Numbered from the stretch's first letter, positions 32,301 through 47,300 are shown. The stretch: 64,000 nucleotides of DNA from Cymbomonas tetramitiformis (GCA_001247695.2 LGRX02027621.1:24307-88306), one strand, 5' to 3'. Numbers and translations: made by a program. Notes: generated by a model from the letters alone, not told the origin.

Positions 32301-35300
32301 CGCGTAAAGCTCCGTCACGTACCCTGGCACCTGCGAGGTGTCGTCCGTCGCGGAGAACGACTTGTAACCGAAAAGGGGCCGAAGAGCCAGAGTCGCGTTG
32401 GTCACCTCCGGATCGCTGTCCGCGTACGCCGTGTCGCCCAGCACGGCGTCCAAACGCGCGTCGCCATACGTCATAAGCTCGCGGCGCAGACGCCTGGCGG
32501 CGTAGGTTAGATCGTCGCCCCTGAATGCGCACGAGCGCAACGTGTCCCCGGCATCGAGCGGTACGTCGTCCAAAAAGCCAAGCGCCTGCGGGTGATCCGC
32601 GGCGGCGTGCCACAGGTTGTAGGCGTGCTGAAGGGCCCAGTAGTTGTACATGGCAAGAAACGGCCTGACGCCGAGCGCCAAGTCGATCTCGTGCACGCTG
32701 TAATTTTTGTTCGGGTCGAGGTAATTCAGCTCGGAACGACTGAACAGTGTGCCACGCATCTTTGTGCCGATGCTGGCCGCTGTCATCCCGGGCAACAATC
32801 GCTTGAGCGCATCGTCCGCGTGCGACGCGGTTTCCGCCTCGGCGCGGCTGAGTGCGGTGCACGGTCCGTGAGGATGCTTGTTCAAATCGGCGTATCTGCG
32901 ATTTACCGCTTTATTGTTACCGCCCGACGCTATCTCCTGACCGCTCCACGTAAACGCCATGTGTTCGTTAGTATCGTAACATTCGGTCAACAGCTGCTCT
33001 AGCGTTGTAGATTTTTGATCGTGCAGCTCCGTGGGAAAGGCTTTGGGGCGGTCGTAGAAGGATCTTCGCCGCTCTTGGCTATCGCCAGCGAGCGAAGCCG
33101 GCTCGATCCCGACGTAGTGGTCGGCGGCGTCGACGCTGCGATAGACGCGGAGCTCGGACCCCTCCGCGCACACGTGCTCGTTCGGGGTCGGCGGCGTCAC
33201 GATCACCGCGTGCGCGTGGTCCCCGCTCACGCGATACGCGTTCACACGCGCGTTGCCCTCCCGGGATCGTTGCACCTCCAGGTAGGCGTTGCGATAGGGG
33301 CCGTGCACAGGCGCGTCGACGAGATCGCTCGGGGGTTCGCACTGGGTGGCGACGTCGCGACAGGTGAACTTGTACCGCACCTCCCAGTTGAACGTGTCGT
33401 ATCGCTCGGGTCGGTCGCTGATGTCGTCGGCGCGGGCGCCAAACGTCTCGCAGAGATCCTGCAACACGTCGCCCTCCTCGCGGTCCAACATTTCCGCCAT
33501 GCTGCCGCCGTTGCCCACGAACAAGCGCGCGCGGCGCGTGGCGCCCTTGAGCGACTCGTACTCGGAGCTGGCGGTGTAGAGATCGCTGGGTGGGGGCGGA
33601 GGCGGTGCGTATATCTCGTGGTCGTACATACCGCGATACCCCGCATCCAAACCCGTGACTCGATCGTGAGCGACGGTTTTCAAGTCGTCGTAGCGCTGCG
33701 CGGTGGCGTTCCACACAGTCTGACACGGCGATTTGCACTCGTATATCGGATTGGTGTTGGTGTTTGTGAAGGGCCCGACGTATTGCGGGTCGTCGTCAAA
33801 GTCAAACGAGACGTACAGCGAATCCGCCCACCCGTCCACGGCCACGTACGCGGACGACAGCGCGCTGCGTGAAAAGCCTCGCCAGCTCCGCGCCGTCGCG
33901 TACGAATATTGGTACGTGTTGTAGCCCCCATCACCCTTGTACGGTCGACGCGCATTACCCTCCGCGACGTGCACGTCGTACATGTCGTACATAAAAACCG
34001 GCAGCACCGCGCGTTGCAACCGAGCGTGCCGTTTCTCGTAGCTGGTGCTGGTCGCGGAGTCGGGGGACGCGTACAGAACGCCCCTGCCGCGCGCGCCGTT
34101 CGAGGTGGCGCTCACGTTTAGAGCTCGCCCCACAGTGGAAAATTTGTACGTCCCCGGAAAAAAAGCGGTGGGTATGCTGCGCGTCACGGTAGTGTTTAAC
34201 CGGGGCTCAGCGTCCGTGGTCCCGTACGTGGCGCCCTTCGGCAGGGTGGCCGAGTACGCGGTGTCGACGTACTCGACGTAGTAGGGGTCATCCACATCGA
34301 CGCTGTCCTGTTCTGGGCCGTGGCTCGACATTCTGGTCAGGTTGTCCGCGCTGCTAACGGTTGGCCCCCACAAGAAACCGTGATCACTGACGAACAAACG
34401 AGGGTGCGGAGGAGCCATGTGCGTCGCGCAGCTACCTATGGTCGGCACGTCGTTCGCCTTGGCCGTGAACGCGCTCGCCGGGCATGCGCCGTCTGCGCAA
34501 AGCCGATTCGAAATTTCGTGCGTGCGGTCAAACTCGTCGTTCACCGTCATCGTCAAGCTTTGTCCGCGCGCCGCGTGGTAAGCCTTCTCCACGCTCGCGC
34601 GCACGGTCTGGCACAGGTTGTGCTTCGTGTTCGTCGCGCCCAACTTGTTGTCCATGCCGTCGGACACGGTGTAACTGTCCTTGGTTGTTGACTTGGTTGT
34701 CGGCACCGGTGTGTCAGCCAGTATCAGGACGCTGTCGCAGGTGCCCAGTGGTGTGGCGACGTCGTACCCATGCACCCACGACGCGTCCACGACGCCAGCC
34801 CATCGCTCCGTCGGACATTTAGTGTACACCAGTTTGCGTCGTTCGGCGTCCTGGTCGCTCGCATCGGGTGCATAAATATTCTGAGGATCGGTTTCGTCGG
34901 CGTGCTTGGCGCGCAACGCGTCCAGTGCGAAACCAACGGACACTTCCGTGCTGCTCGGGGTGGCGTCCGAGCTGGGATCCGTCAGCACGGACACCGTGAA
35001 GCCCTTGCACACGACCCACGCGGGCGGTATCAACTTAACGTCCTCGGAGTTGACGGGGTCCACGTCGACGTACGACTCGGGCATATTAGCATTCAGACCG
35101 TCGCCAGCGGCCACCTGCGTCACGGTGTTGTTGTTGATAGCGCGACAGGTCGAGCGGCCGACCTGCGACAGTTCGGCCCACAGCGATTCGCCATCTTCCA
35201 CGTTGTGGGGCAAGTTGAACACCACGCGGGGTCCGACCACCTCATAAGCCGCGGCGGTATCGCTGTCAGGGGCCCACCGCCCAAACGCTTCCATATCCGC

Positions 35301-38300
35301 CAGCAGAGCGTAACCGCATATCGGGCACGCGTTTTGCACCTGCCCGAGCGCCAGGGACAACCCTTTCGCATTCCACAGCGCGGAGTAAGTGTCGTTCGTA
35401 GTTGTATCTGTGTTTGGCAAATAATCGGGTCGTCGCATGATGTCCGCGTAGTACCCCGCCATGGAAACACGGTATTCTTGCAAAGCGATATTGCTGGGCG
35501 CCGATTCGGGCCAGTGCTCGTGCTTCGCGTTCTGCACCCACGAGAAGCTGGCAATCTGCCAGAAAGCGGCGCCGTCGATGTACCCGCCTCGGTGTTCGGG
35601 GAAGAGCACCTCGTCGGTGGAGGCCTGGTTGCCAGCGACGCGATACGCGTAGTCGTCGACCAACCCGTCGGTCGCCAACGCGTATCCCCAGTCCTGCCTG
35701 CGCATGCGCTCGTGACGCTCCTGGTAGTCGGCGAACGCCAGCGGACGGAACGGTTGGCTCACCCACCGTCCTACGTAGTTATTGCCGTGAGTTGTCGTGC
35801 CGTTTGTCGGGGAGGACAGTCTGTCGATGGAATAGAAGTACACCGTGGCGTCTCGGTGAAACACCGTTCCGGTTTTATCTTGCTGTATCTGTAGTAGTAA
35901 AAAGGCGCAGGAACTCAAATCCAGGCACACGCGCATTGGGTGCGTGTAATCGATGTCCGGGGCCACCGTTGTATCGTACGTATGCTTGGAAAGATAAGCG
36001 GCCTCGGACCGGATGTAGATGAAGTAGTTCGGACTTGGTCCAGTGTCCGTAGTTACTTTTATTGTTTTTGTTTTCAAATAGTTGGATGAAAGGTCGTAAG
36101 CGCCAAAGTGCCGGCACGTAGCTGTCAAGTTAAAACATGTGAAGTAGTACGATGCGCAAATAAGATTCTGCTTGCAGCCATTTTCGCAAACAACACTTGA
36201 CGTTGAGCAATTTGCTTGTTTGGGTACTTTTATTATTTCTTCAAAAATATTAATATCGGTATAGTAAACATCCACAACGCTTGGGGGGTTTTCGGTTTTA
36301 GGTGTATTTGGCCATAAAGATAACTCCGTAAACTGCAAACAATGCGTGTAATAACCTCCAAGTAATCCAATGGGTGTAGGCTTGCATTCGTTGGCGGGGT
36401 GTCCTAAAAAGGACCGAGGTCCGTAATGGATTTGGTACAAGGGATAAGTCGGTTCTCTAACCCCCAACCCGTCCGCAGTCACCAGATCCTGAGAATTGTA
36501 GTCGTGCGGTATGTTTGCGGTGCTTGGGTCGAAGTAATTTCGCACGTCGTACGCAAAGTTTTTCGGGGCGGCCTTCGACCCGTACGTGTTGATCGTTTCC
36601 CCGTACTTGGACGCGCCGTCCTGCCGAACCAGATATACCACAGGCGACACGTGGGAATAGATGCCGACCTGCGGGCAGTGATTCTCCAACTGGGGCTCGA
36701 CGTCCACCTCCGTGATGCGCACGGGCTCACTGGAGTTGCGCACCGCCAACAGCAAGCACGCCAGCTCGTAAGCGCCGGCCGTACCCGAAAAAGCCCGGAA
36801 GAAGTACGTGACGTACAGGTCGCACGACGCATCGTCGCGGCAGCGTCCCAAGCACGTGGTGTTGGACGCGTCGGACAGAGAGTCGTTATAGTTGACGCTC
36901 TGCAGCTCCGCGCAGGACAGGTTTTGAGTGGCCCGCAAACTCGCGGCCGGCTTGTACTGACCCAACGAGTTTTGCTCCGCGTCGTTTACGTCGGCCATGA
37001 TGATCCTCTCCAGCAGAATGTACGGCTTGTCGCAACCATATGTGCCGTTCACGCACATCACGCGCTCGGCCTGTTCGTACGTGAGCATCGCTTCGGGCAC
37101 CGTACCGGTGGCCGGTGGGTCGACGGAAGCCACCAGCGCGCTAAGATTGTACACGTGGTAATTTTGATGCAGGGTCGTCCACTCTGGGAGCCCGGACGCG
37201 GACGCGGGTGGCACGGGCGGAGGCGACGGCGCCGGATACGTGCGTGTCTGCGCAAGCACCATCCACGAGTTCGTTAACCCCATTCCCCCCTGCCCGAGCG
37301 ATTTTTCTTTTCAAAAATGCGAGGGATAGGCTGGTCGGGCGCACCTGCTCCGCTAGCGCGTACACGGCGTGGTAACCGCCCGTGATGTTTGGTGCGTCGT
37401 CGGTGGTAAAATTTGTCCACAGGTTGCCGCTTCTGTGCGCCGTGTCGCTCTCTATAAGCTCGTCGGCGTCGGTGGTAAACTCACAGGGCGCGTTCGTACC
37501 GTGATCACCCGCGCCGCAGGAGTATAGCACGCACGCGTCCCGCACGTAGTGGGACCCCCCCTGCGTGTCCTGCCCCACGTACAACGCCATCTGGAAGGTG
37601 CGACACCACACGGTGTCGTCGCATCGCGTCCTGCAGAGGACGGCCAGATCGTCGCGGTAACAGGCGTTGTCGGGGTCGTCGAGCACGTCGCGCCAATCCG
37701 CACCGACGCGGCACCCGTAGCCCGCGTGGTCGCAAGTCGTGTTGTGCGTCACGTCGTTGCACGCAGCCAGGTTTAGGTGATACTCGTACTGAACGTCGTT
37801 GCTCTGGATGAAGGCGCGGAGCACTTTGTGCGACTCCGTCGCGTAGGTGGAATTTCGGTAGGTCGATGAGGCAGTTGCGTGCTCGTGGGTGACGTGCGCG
37901 TAGGAGGACGTCGGCGGACCGTTCGGAAACGGTGGCATGGGCGGAGGCGCGAGCGAGGCAAGATCGTTCGGACGATCCGGGCCAATCGTGGTATCGCCGA
38001 ACACCGGTTTAAGCTGGTCGCAAGGCGAATCGTCGTGCGGGGTTTTGCGCGAGTAGTAGTTCTGATGCGGGCCGTCGTGTACGCGGTAGCAGGTGGGTAT
38101 GCGGTTGCGCAAGTAACGGTTCCAGAGAAACCCAAAATCCGGCGGCACGTCCAAATACACGTCCGTTGTGGCCTTGGCCGTCACCGCGGAACCCATGCCC
38201 AACCCGCCGTCGCGCACGCCGTCCGCGCTGTCCGCACTACCCATGCCCGCGCGTTTGTGATCGGTCGGGGCGCCTTGCAACACGCGATTTACGCCGTTTC

Positions 38301-41300
38301 GTTCATAAAACGTGTCGGTCGGTGTGAAACCGGAGCCGAACACCTCATCCCCCGACGCACGCATGCGAGGCGTCTCGGCCACGCGCGACCACAGCGTCAC
38401 CTCGGGCGGCGGCCACAGGATCTCGATCGGTGCGGCGTTCGACACGCCGTAAGCCGTAGTGCGGGCGTTCGACATACCCAATTGCGTCAGGTCGTTGCTA
38501 TTGATCGTGCGGTAGTAAAACGCGGGATAGTAGTGGCGCCTCCGCAGGTCCATCGCCGTGTGCGTCGCGTACAGATGCCCGGAGTGTCGCGTGTGTACGT
38601 GATCGGCGCTCGAGGCGTTCGCTTTGGCACCGCCCGTGCGGCCCGCCGGGGTGAACCCAGCGTACGGGACCTCTTTAAGATCAAACCGGTCGTCTCTTCG
38701 GGGCGCCCCTGAGCGGGCGGACCGCGCCTTGATGTCGTCGTCGTACTTCCACGCAAAGGGAGGCGCCTTCGTGGTGTGCAGCGCGTCGTACACTCGGCGG
38801 CGATCCACCCCGGTGTTTTTCGCCGCGTACCTGCCGAGAGGCTCCGCCCCTCGCAACCCCCGACCAACTTACGTGTTGGACAACGCGCTCGGATGGCTAA
38901 AACGAAAACGTGCACATGGTGACGTGGCTGAGAATCTCCAACTATCAAATGCAATATGACAAGCTCAAAAATTACCTTTGAGCACCGTACAGTGTGAAAA
39001 TAAAAGCGCGGATGGCCTTTTTGCCGCGCAGGTCCGCCTCATCCTGCACGACGGCGTCGTTCACGAAGGAATTGTCGGTGGGCTGGACGTACAACTCGTC
39101 GGAGGAGGACTTGTGTTGTTTTGCGGTGTCAAATCTGTATGGCGAGTACGTGCCGTGCGGCGACCCCACCGCAGTGCGGTTGAGCACATAACCAAGACCG
39201 TCGCGCGCGGCGGAGTAGCCTCGGTGCGCGTCGCTGTCGCTGTCACCTTTCGCTTGGTAGTACGACCAGGAGGCGTAGCTCGGGTAAAAGCGGTTGGTCT
39301 GCATCTCGTAAAGCTCCTGGCTGCCGCATTTGGTCTTGTCATTGATGCAGGCGTCGAGCGTCGTCTTGTCGTAGGGATGACCGTCGTAAACGTACATGTC
39401 CTGGGAGGCGAAGCCGAGGCAGGGTTGCGCGTAGGTGGCGTCGACTTCGCGCTGTTCTACCACGCGCGGGGTTGAGTAGGTATACAACGTTTCGGAAATT
39501 GACAATGAAAATTCGCATTTTGTAACCTTTTTAAGTGTTCCATCATGACTCCTTGTAGTTGGACATAAATATTTATTTTTGTCGTTATTTGGGCGAAAAT
39601 AATTTTTCGAGTAGTCCGTTGTTTTGGTTGGTATGCCCGAAAATATTTGGCATCGGCATGGTGTAACATCAACGTGGCGCGTGCTTGCAGATGCGTATGC
39701 TTTCCAAGAATACGCCAAACATATAATACGGTAAGCCGTACACGTGGTAGTTTGTCTACATTTGTCTTGGCAAGAATAGCTGTAAGAGCTGGTTGTTATA
39801 TCATGCGTATAATCATACGTGCCCAGAATCGTCCCCTGGTAGAATGTAGCAGAGTCACTGGTAAAGGCTGCATCATGTTTGTCTTTAGTAGGGTTGCCGA
39901 ATGTGGATACTAACACAGGTTCTGTATTGCTATCAAGAAGTTCTTTGCTGTAATCCAGCAAAAACTTTGAACGCGTGATAGGTTGCATAATAGGAGCATC
40001 ATATTTACGATGCTGCCTGGTGAAATCGTCGCACAGCCCGGCCACCAAATCCGAGACGCGCTTGAACGTCTCCTTGTTGTTGAAATCGTCCAGCTCCTCC
40101 ATGTCCACGCCGTAAGCGCGTTTCGCGGACTTGGTGTACTGCTCTGGCATCGTGTTGCTGGTGGTGGTCTTTCGTGCTCGCTCCGTCTTCCCGGGGGTGG
40201 TCACGTCAACAAGGTCGCCGTCCTCGTTGTTGGTCGGTAGCAGCACCAGCACGCGCGCGGGGCCGCGGTTTCCCGGATCCTGCCGCCATCCGGACGACCG
40301 CGCATCGTCGTGGTTGCTCTGCCGCCAAGCGAACGCCGTGTCGTAGCGGAAGCCGCCGTGCGCCCCGTCGTCGTTCCACATATCCACGATCGGCACCACC
40401 TTACGCTCGCCCTGCCTCACGGGCACGGTTTCATCCCACATGTCGTAAAAGGCCGTCATGAATCGCATCTCCGGGGACTCTACGCCTTTGACGTTCGCTG
40501 TTGTTGTGGATTCGAGGCGCGTGGTGTCCACCGAAATGCAATTTCCGTCGGGGAAGGTGTCCTCGCACGTGCATATCGCGCGACCGTCGCCCGTGTTGGT
40601 GCGGCTGGCGAACTGGCTTCGCCAACGCGAGCTTCCGTCGTACGGTGTCTGTTCATCGCACAGGCCGCACGTTCGGTCGCAATTTCTATCGCCGCAGATT
40701 TTGCTCCTAACGGAATTCACCGCCAGCAATAATTCGAGGCACCCTGGCCCCTTGTCTACGCAGCCGTCGCCCGTGGGTGGAAATTTGGAGCTCGCTTGTT
40801 CAGGCAGGTGGCACGCGCTGTCGGCCTTGTATTCCGGGGAACTCTTAAACTCCGCCTGGCATCGGGCGTCGTTCCAGTCGTCACTTACCGCTCGGTTGCA
40901 CACCCCGGTTTTGTCACCCGAGTAACCGTGACTCCATTTCGTGTATATGCTTTCATCGCCGCTCGGCACGGTTCCGAACGCACCCGTGTACGCATCCGGA
41001 AGCTGTATCTGCGGACCGGACACGTAATGCAGATCGAAATCCTCGATGAAGTTTTTCTGGGCGTTCCCTCCGTGCAGAATGTTGTAGTTGCTCTTCACAT
41101 CATCAATATTGCGAGCGTCTTCCATCGCCGATTTCATATTTTTGCACAAATCCGAATAAACATGGTCGCACAGCCACGCGGTCCGGTTACGCAGCGCGGT
41201 GTTGCCGTAGGCCACGGTCGCGGCCAGCGCGTTCGGGCCGGTAAACCCGTACGTGTTGTATGCCGACAGAGGTATCGCCTGCGGACACGCCGGAAAGTCA

Positions 41301-44300
41301 GTTACATCCGTGACCAAATGCGCAACCCATATTCACATGGGGGTGGAACATATGGTACGCCATTGTTGCCAATGATGCGTGTTGGAGCGCACGTTTTGAA
41401 AGTCGTGCGCCTGTTCGCGCATCTCGATGTCGCCGTTGGTCTGGGACGCCACGTAGGCGTTCGCGTCCTCCCGGATACTCACGGACTCGTGCAGATCGTT
41501 CACGGTCAGCAGTTCGCCGCCCGCGGTCACCTGCGGGCGTGTCCACCTTACTCGACAACGACACGCAAAACGCCTCCGCTACGAAACGGTACGATCGGGC
41601 GGGTAGACACCTGGAATCGGGCCACGTTCGTGCTTATCTTATGGTTGGCGGGTGGCGCTTCCGGCGCTGGCGGCGTGGGCGGGTTGTCCAGTTCGATGGA
41701 TGGCTCGAACGCCAGCGTTTCACCAGCGCACGTGTACAGCCATCCGTTCGTGTGACTTTTTTGATCCACCTTCGATTCCTGCCTCTGCGCGACCATGTCG
41801 TCCCTGACGTGCTCGTCGATGGGGTACCACAGCGCGGTGCGATTGCTTGTGCGTGCCAGTTCCTCGGCGACGTAGTCATCGTAACTCTCCCGCATCATGT
41901 CCGGAGCTGGGTAAGTGATCGTATCGCCGTCGGAATCCACCTCGTCGTGGGGCCACGCCGCGTCCAGCCGGCGCAAACGCACGCGCCGCGCCGCGTCCTT
42001 TGGCGTGGCGTGAACGCCGGCCACCATGCCGAGGCGTCGCCCGGTGAGCATCGCGGGCAGCATGCAGGCGTCGTCGTTTTCGTCATCGCCCTGCACGCCG
42101 CAACTGGAAGGCGCGATCACACGGCCGATGTTCGGTGCGCTTGGCCGGCCCTTGGTGTCGCACAGTTTATCGCTGTACGGGAACACCTCGGTGCCGGCGT
42201 TCAGGTTTTGGCACGGGTACGTGGACTCGTTGAGCGCCCGCAGGTACGTTCCGTAGTGCAGGCCACCGTGGCCGCCCGCGAGCACCGTTGTGGCGTCGAA
42301 TCCGGCGTGCGTCGCGCCGAGATGCGAGAGGCTCACCCCGGGCGGGTTGGCTGACTGCAACGCGTCCCGAGTGTGGTAGCCCGATGTGCTGTTGAAGGCG
42401 GATGTTTCGCCCGACAGCACGCCGTCGGCGTCGCGCGTAAACACCGTCTCGCTACTGATGTTGCCGTTCACGTTTGTCATCGCAACCGCGTCGGCCCGCT
42501 GCCACAACGGCTTGGAGTACGCGGGGTCGCTGGCGCGGTGCATCGTCATCCTGGGTCGGTCGTAGACCAGATCGGGCTGCATGCGCTCGGCGAATTCGGA
42601 CTCCGTCTCGCCGTCGACCGGCAGTAGCACGTGAGCGGTGGACGTCACCATCGAAGTATGCATTACGACGGACTCGCATCGCTCGACGGCGTTGGTGCAC
42701 ACAACCACCTGTAGCGCGTGGGTTGCTTTGGATCCCGCCCCGCGGACGCATCGCCCCGCGCGCGCGTCGGAGAGGTGCACCGCCTCACGGTCCTCCGCTA
42801 ATTTCAGGGTGGTGGCGTGCGCGAGCCAGTTGCGCGTGTTTAGCACGTGCTCCTCATCCAGGTAGCCGTCCCGTTGCTCGGCGTCCAGCATATCAGCCTG
42901 CGTCGGTTCGGTTGAAGTCCATGCTCCCAAATCCTTCATCACTTTTAGGAAAGCTATCGCGTTGGATTCGGCGTGGTCTCCACTATCGAAGGGGTGCTTA
43001 ACCTGCTGCGTCACCACCACCATGGCCCGTCCGGTCTCGTCGGCGCCCACGATCGCGTATTCGTTGCCTATGCGCGCGTCGCTGTCGGTTTTGCACGGCA
43101 CCACCTCGAAGGCGCTCGTGTTCGCCATACCGTCGTCGGTGTTGTCGCACGCACCGTAGCGTTGGTCTTTGAAGCCGGCGAAGCCGCGCGGACGTCGAAG
43201 CCCGATCCACACATCCCCGTACACCAGGTTGTAGTCGTTCTGGCCCTTCTGCATCAGTATGCTCGCGGCGAGCTCGGATGATTCTCCGTAGCTGCGGTAT
43301 GGATTCGCTTCACGTCGGTAAACTCCGGCATGGGGATGCGAGTCGGCGTCGCAGGCGTCCGGGCTCAGATCGAGCACGTACGTGGGCGCCGCGAGGTTAT
43401 GCTGCAGCTCGAGCTTCACGCGCACGAAAGCGCCCGGTTCCGTGCAATTGGCGTATCCGCTTTCCCCGACTTGCACCCCACCGGGGAGACTGTTGGACCA
43501 CGAGGGCACCGCGCGCCGAATCTCCGGGGAGGTGGTGCTGTCGCACGCGCTGCTGCTGTACGGCTGTAACACGTGGGCGTCGCAGAGCTGCGCGTGCGCT
43601 TGCACCGCTAAGTTGCGATTGGCGATGGCGTCCCCGGGGGGTGGGGCGAGAATCATGCCCATCGCGGCGCAGCGCGTGCGCGCCTCGTCAAAGGTAACCG
43701 GCTCGGCTTCGATCTGCAGATTGTTGCCCTCCGCATCGGCACAGGCGTACGGCTTCACGTGATCGCAAGGCAGCGCGGACCACTCCCCGAAGACGACGCG
43801 CATACCGATCGCGCAAGTCGCGCTGCGTGCGTCGTCGCCATCATCGCCCTCAAGCAGGGCGCATCGAGACCCCGCGAGCACGTTGAGGGCGACGCAGTCG
43901 TGCACGCTCGCCTCGAACAGGGCGCTCGCCAAATCGGTTGTGTCATCCTGCGACGAGGCAATCGGCTGGCCCTCCCCCCAGTTGCTGTACACGGCGCGCT
44001 TCGATTCGTCGCAATCGCCAACGTCCACGCGTCCGTCCTGCGTGGTCGTGGGCGCACCGACCGTGGCACGCGCTCGCGCGCTGGCATCATGCACGCGAGT
44101 GCACGCCAGACGCACGTCGTTGGCATCCTCGACGGCGACGAAGGCCATGCGTTGGGTGCCGCGTTCGAAAGAGTCACGAACGTTGGGCGAGTCACGGTCA
44201 CGTAGCGGCGCCTGCGCGTCGTCGCCGTGGCCTTGAAATCGTCCGTGCATGCCGACGCCACCATCGGGGTCCACGTCGCCGGAGACCCCGACGTCGGCTC

Positions 44301-47300
44301 GGGCGCCGGTGGTCAGGCGGAAGTCGCCCTCGAACAGGTAGCCTGTCGCGTCGTGCGTGTCGTACGCGCCGGCGCGCAGGGTCTCACGCTCCGGATCGCC
44401 CCCGTAAAGCATGTACACGTGCGACGAGATGGTCTCGTCGCCCGAATTGTTTGTGAACTGTCCTTGCAGGTAACGTTCGGCGTCGTGGCTGGGATTGGCC
44501 GCTCGCGAACTGGTGCGGCTCATCGAAGGGTACTGCGCGCCCACAGACCGAAGCTCCCAGGACGGCATGGCCGGGTGCGGGCCCACTCCTTTGGCCTGAA
44601 GAAAGCGATTGTCGAAGGCGCTGCGTATGCGCAGCTTCCGGCGCGCGGCGCCGAGCAGGCTGGCGTTGCAAAAGTCCGCCACGAGCACCTGCCCCGCACT
44701 GAGCGCGCCCCCGCCGGCGGCGGCGAAGGCGTCGTTCGTTGGCAGGTCGAACTCCGGGTGAGTGCCACCGTACGTCACCGGGTCGGTACGCCTGTCCCCT
44801 AAGGCGTTACCGCGCAGACCGGCGGTGTCGCGCGCGGTGATGCGCAGAACCGCGGTATGGCCGCGACCGCTGATATTCACCGCGGCTCTGGTCCGTCCAA
44901 AGGTGTTTAGCTGCGCGTAAGGCGTAAATTGGTCCGTGCTCCAAGCGGTAGGCATCTCGAGCACCGTACCCAACGTGAATCGCACAGGTCCGCTCGCGGC
45001 TGCCCCGCCGCGGCGTGTCCACGGGTACGGAAACCATCGTTTGCGCGACGCGGCCAAGCGTTCCGCCGCGTTGGGCCTCGCCGCCTCCGGCGGTGCGACA
45101 CCCATAGGAAAGGTGACGCCCTCCAGATTTAAAGCGCATTTCGTGCCAAACTTTTGCAGCTCCTGCAGGGCTTCGCGCGCGGCGTTCAGGTGCGTCCCCG
45201 CAAGGTCGCGCGTGCCGTCGGCGAGATCGCCATCGGATTTCACGCTTTTGCGAACGATGGAGGTCGGTACTTGACGACTGCAGACCGCCACGTACTGCGT
45301 GGTGTCAGTCTGGTCGGCGAGGCCGAAATGTGATTGGAAAAGGCTACTTTTGGGAACGGCCGCGTCCAGTCCATCCAGCACACTGTTGTAACTGAGGTAA
45401 CTGCGATTGTGCCGCGGCTCCGTGCGGTACACTATGGGCACGACACCGGAGTCGAACAGAAATCCGTGCGGCACCGCCGCGCATCCCGACCTGGCTCGAC
45501 TGGCGCGCAGCGCGGCTTCCACCACCGAGACGCCACAAAAAGTCGCCGCCTGGCCCATCTCCTCGGGGTTTAAAAGGTTTGCGTCGATGCACAGCTCGAC
45601 AAGATCCGACGCGGCGTCGGTCGGCGCGCAGTCTGTGATGCCTGGTTTTATGGTGCGCCGCGGCAGCAGCGGTTTGCCGTAGGTGTAACGCGATTTGGGC
45701 ACGTTCGTGTCGGCCACCCGCGCGCTCCGATGCGTCAGATCCACGTACATCCCGCAGTAATCTGTTTCGGCCTCACGCTCGTTCACCACGGGTAGCGCGC
45801 ACTGACGCGGCGTGGCCGAATTGACGGTGACCGCGCCGTAGCGATGGTCGAGCAGCAAGCTCCGTCCCGACATCGACACGTTGATGAACATGCCCACCTT
45901 GGCGTTGTCGTCCGGGCCGGTCGCGTTGAGCACGGCGGTTTTACTGTTAGCCTTAGCGCGCAAGTGCATGCCGTCTCCCGCGGAGAAGGGCAAGCCATCG
46001 GCGTCGCTGCTTAGCGGATCCGCGCACGCTACGGCGGTGCCACCCCCCGTTATCTGATAATATTGGGTGTCGACGCAATGCTGTTTCGGGTCGTAATCTT
46101 TGAAGACGGCGCCGTCGAACAGCGCGCTCAGTCGGGTCGTCTGGACGCCGAGACCGTTCAGCGAATCGCTGCTGACGCAGGCTGTATCGGTGAGACCCTT
46201 GTACGTCACGGTGTTCGGCAGCAGCGCCTGCAGCTCCGCAAGCAAAGCCTCGCGGATGTACGTCTGATCCGAGACCGAGTAGGGTCCCGTGCCGAGCGGT
46301 GCGGCAATACGCTGAAGCGTTCGCGCCGGATTCAACGCCGCGCGTTTTTCTTTCGTCGACGGATCCGCGCCGTGCCTGGCGCGCATCCTCGGCGGTAACT
46401 GCACGCGGTAAACGCGCGCGCAAAGAGGATGCGTGTCCATGATGGGGGAGCCAACACCGGATGAGGTGCGGTCGTTGATGTGCACGTTCAGCGCGGTCTG
46501 CAGCATGCTCCGATACATTTCCGTTTCGCCGGCGACTGGAGCGTGCAGCGACCATCCCGATCCGAGAGTGTCCTTGCAAACGGTTTGCGCCCGGGTTCTC
46601 GTAGGAAACCGCGCGTCGGCATCGTCGAAGTTAAAGGAGTAGGCGTACTCGTACTCGTACTCGCTGCTGGTGACGTCGGTGCTGGCCACGTCCACCGACA
46701 GCGCGTCCGCCGCGTCGTCCACCGCGGTCTGCACCTGGCTCGCGTTCGCGGTGTTGTTGATGGAGGGTCCGCCGTTGGCCGTGGCGCGCAAATCGTCGGC
46801 GTCTCGCGCCCGGCACACGCAGCTTGGACCGTCCACGATCGCGTCGCCCACGCAGGTGGTCGGGCAGTACATCACCTCCGCATCCTTCTGGCCGCTGATC
46901 GTGGATATGGGTTTGCGATCCGTGTCGGCGCACACACACTCGGAGGGGTAGATGTTCTGCGGGTTGTGCTGCATTCGATACCCGCGCAGCACGCTGCCGT
47001 AGGCGTCCCTGCAGACCGTCGCGGAGGTCATCGGCGGGTTGGATGGCGCATCGGGCGGTGGACCTGGCGGTTCCGACATCGGGGGCGGGGAGGCTGGCGC
47101 GCCCACCAGCGTCCTCGGCATGCAGCGACGGACCTTGTGCAAGGGCGTGGGCGACACGAACTCGTGGGGGTCGCACGAACAAAGCGGCTGATGCATCGCG
47201 CCGTACGTGCCACCGATGGTTTCGTACGCCCGCCAGTCCGGCTGGGGCTTTTCGGTGACGTTGTACCCGGCGAACACCTGCTCCGTGTAACGCGCGGTCC

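Noticed and set aside
41333..41392. Donor-like GTGAAT after exon 4 (keeping 58 more coding bases)
   Set aside because: Gives phase 2, but the next acceptor needs phase 0.
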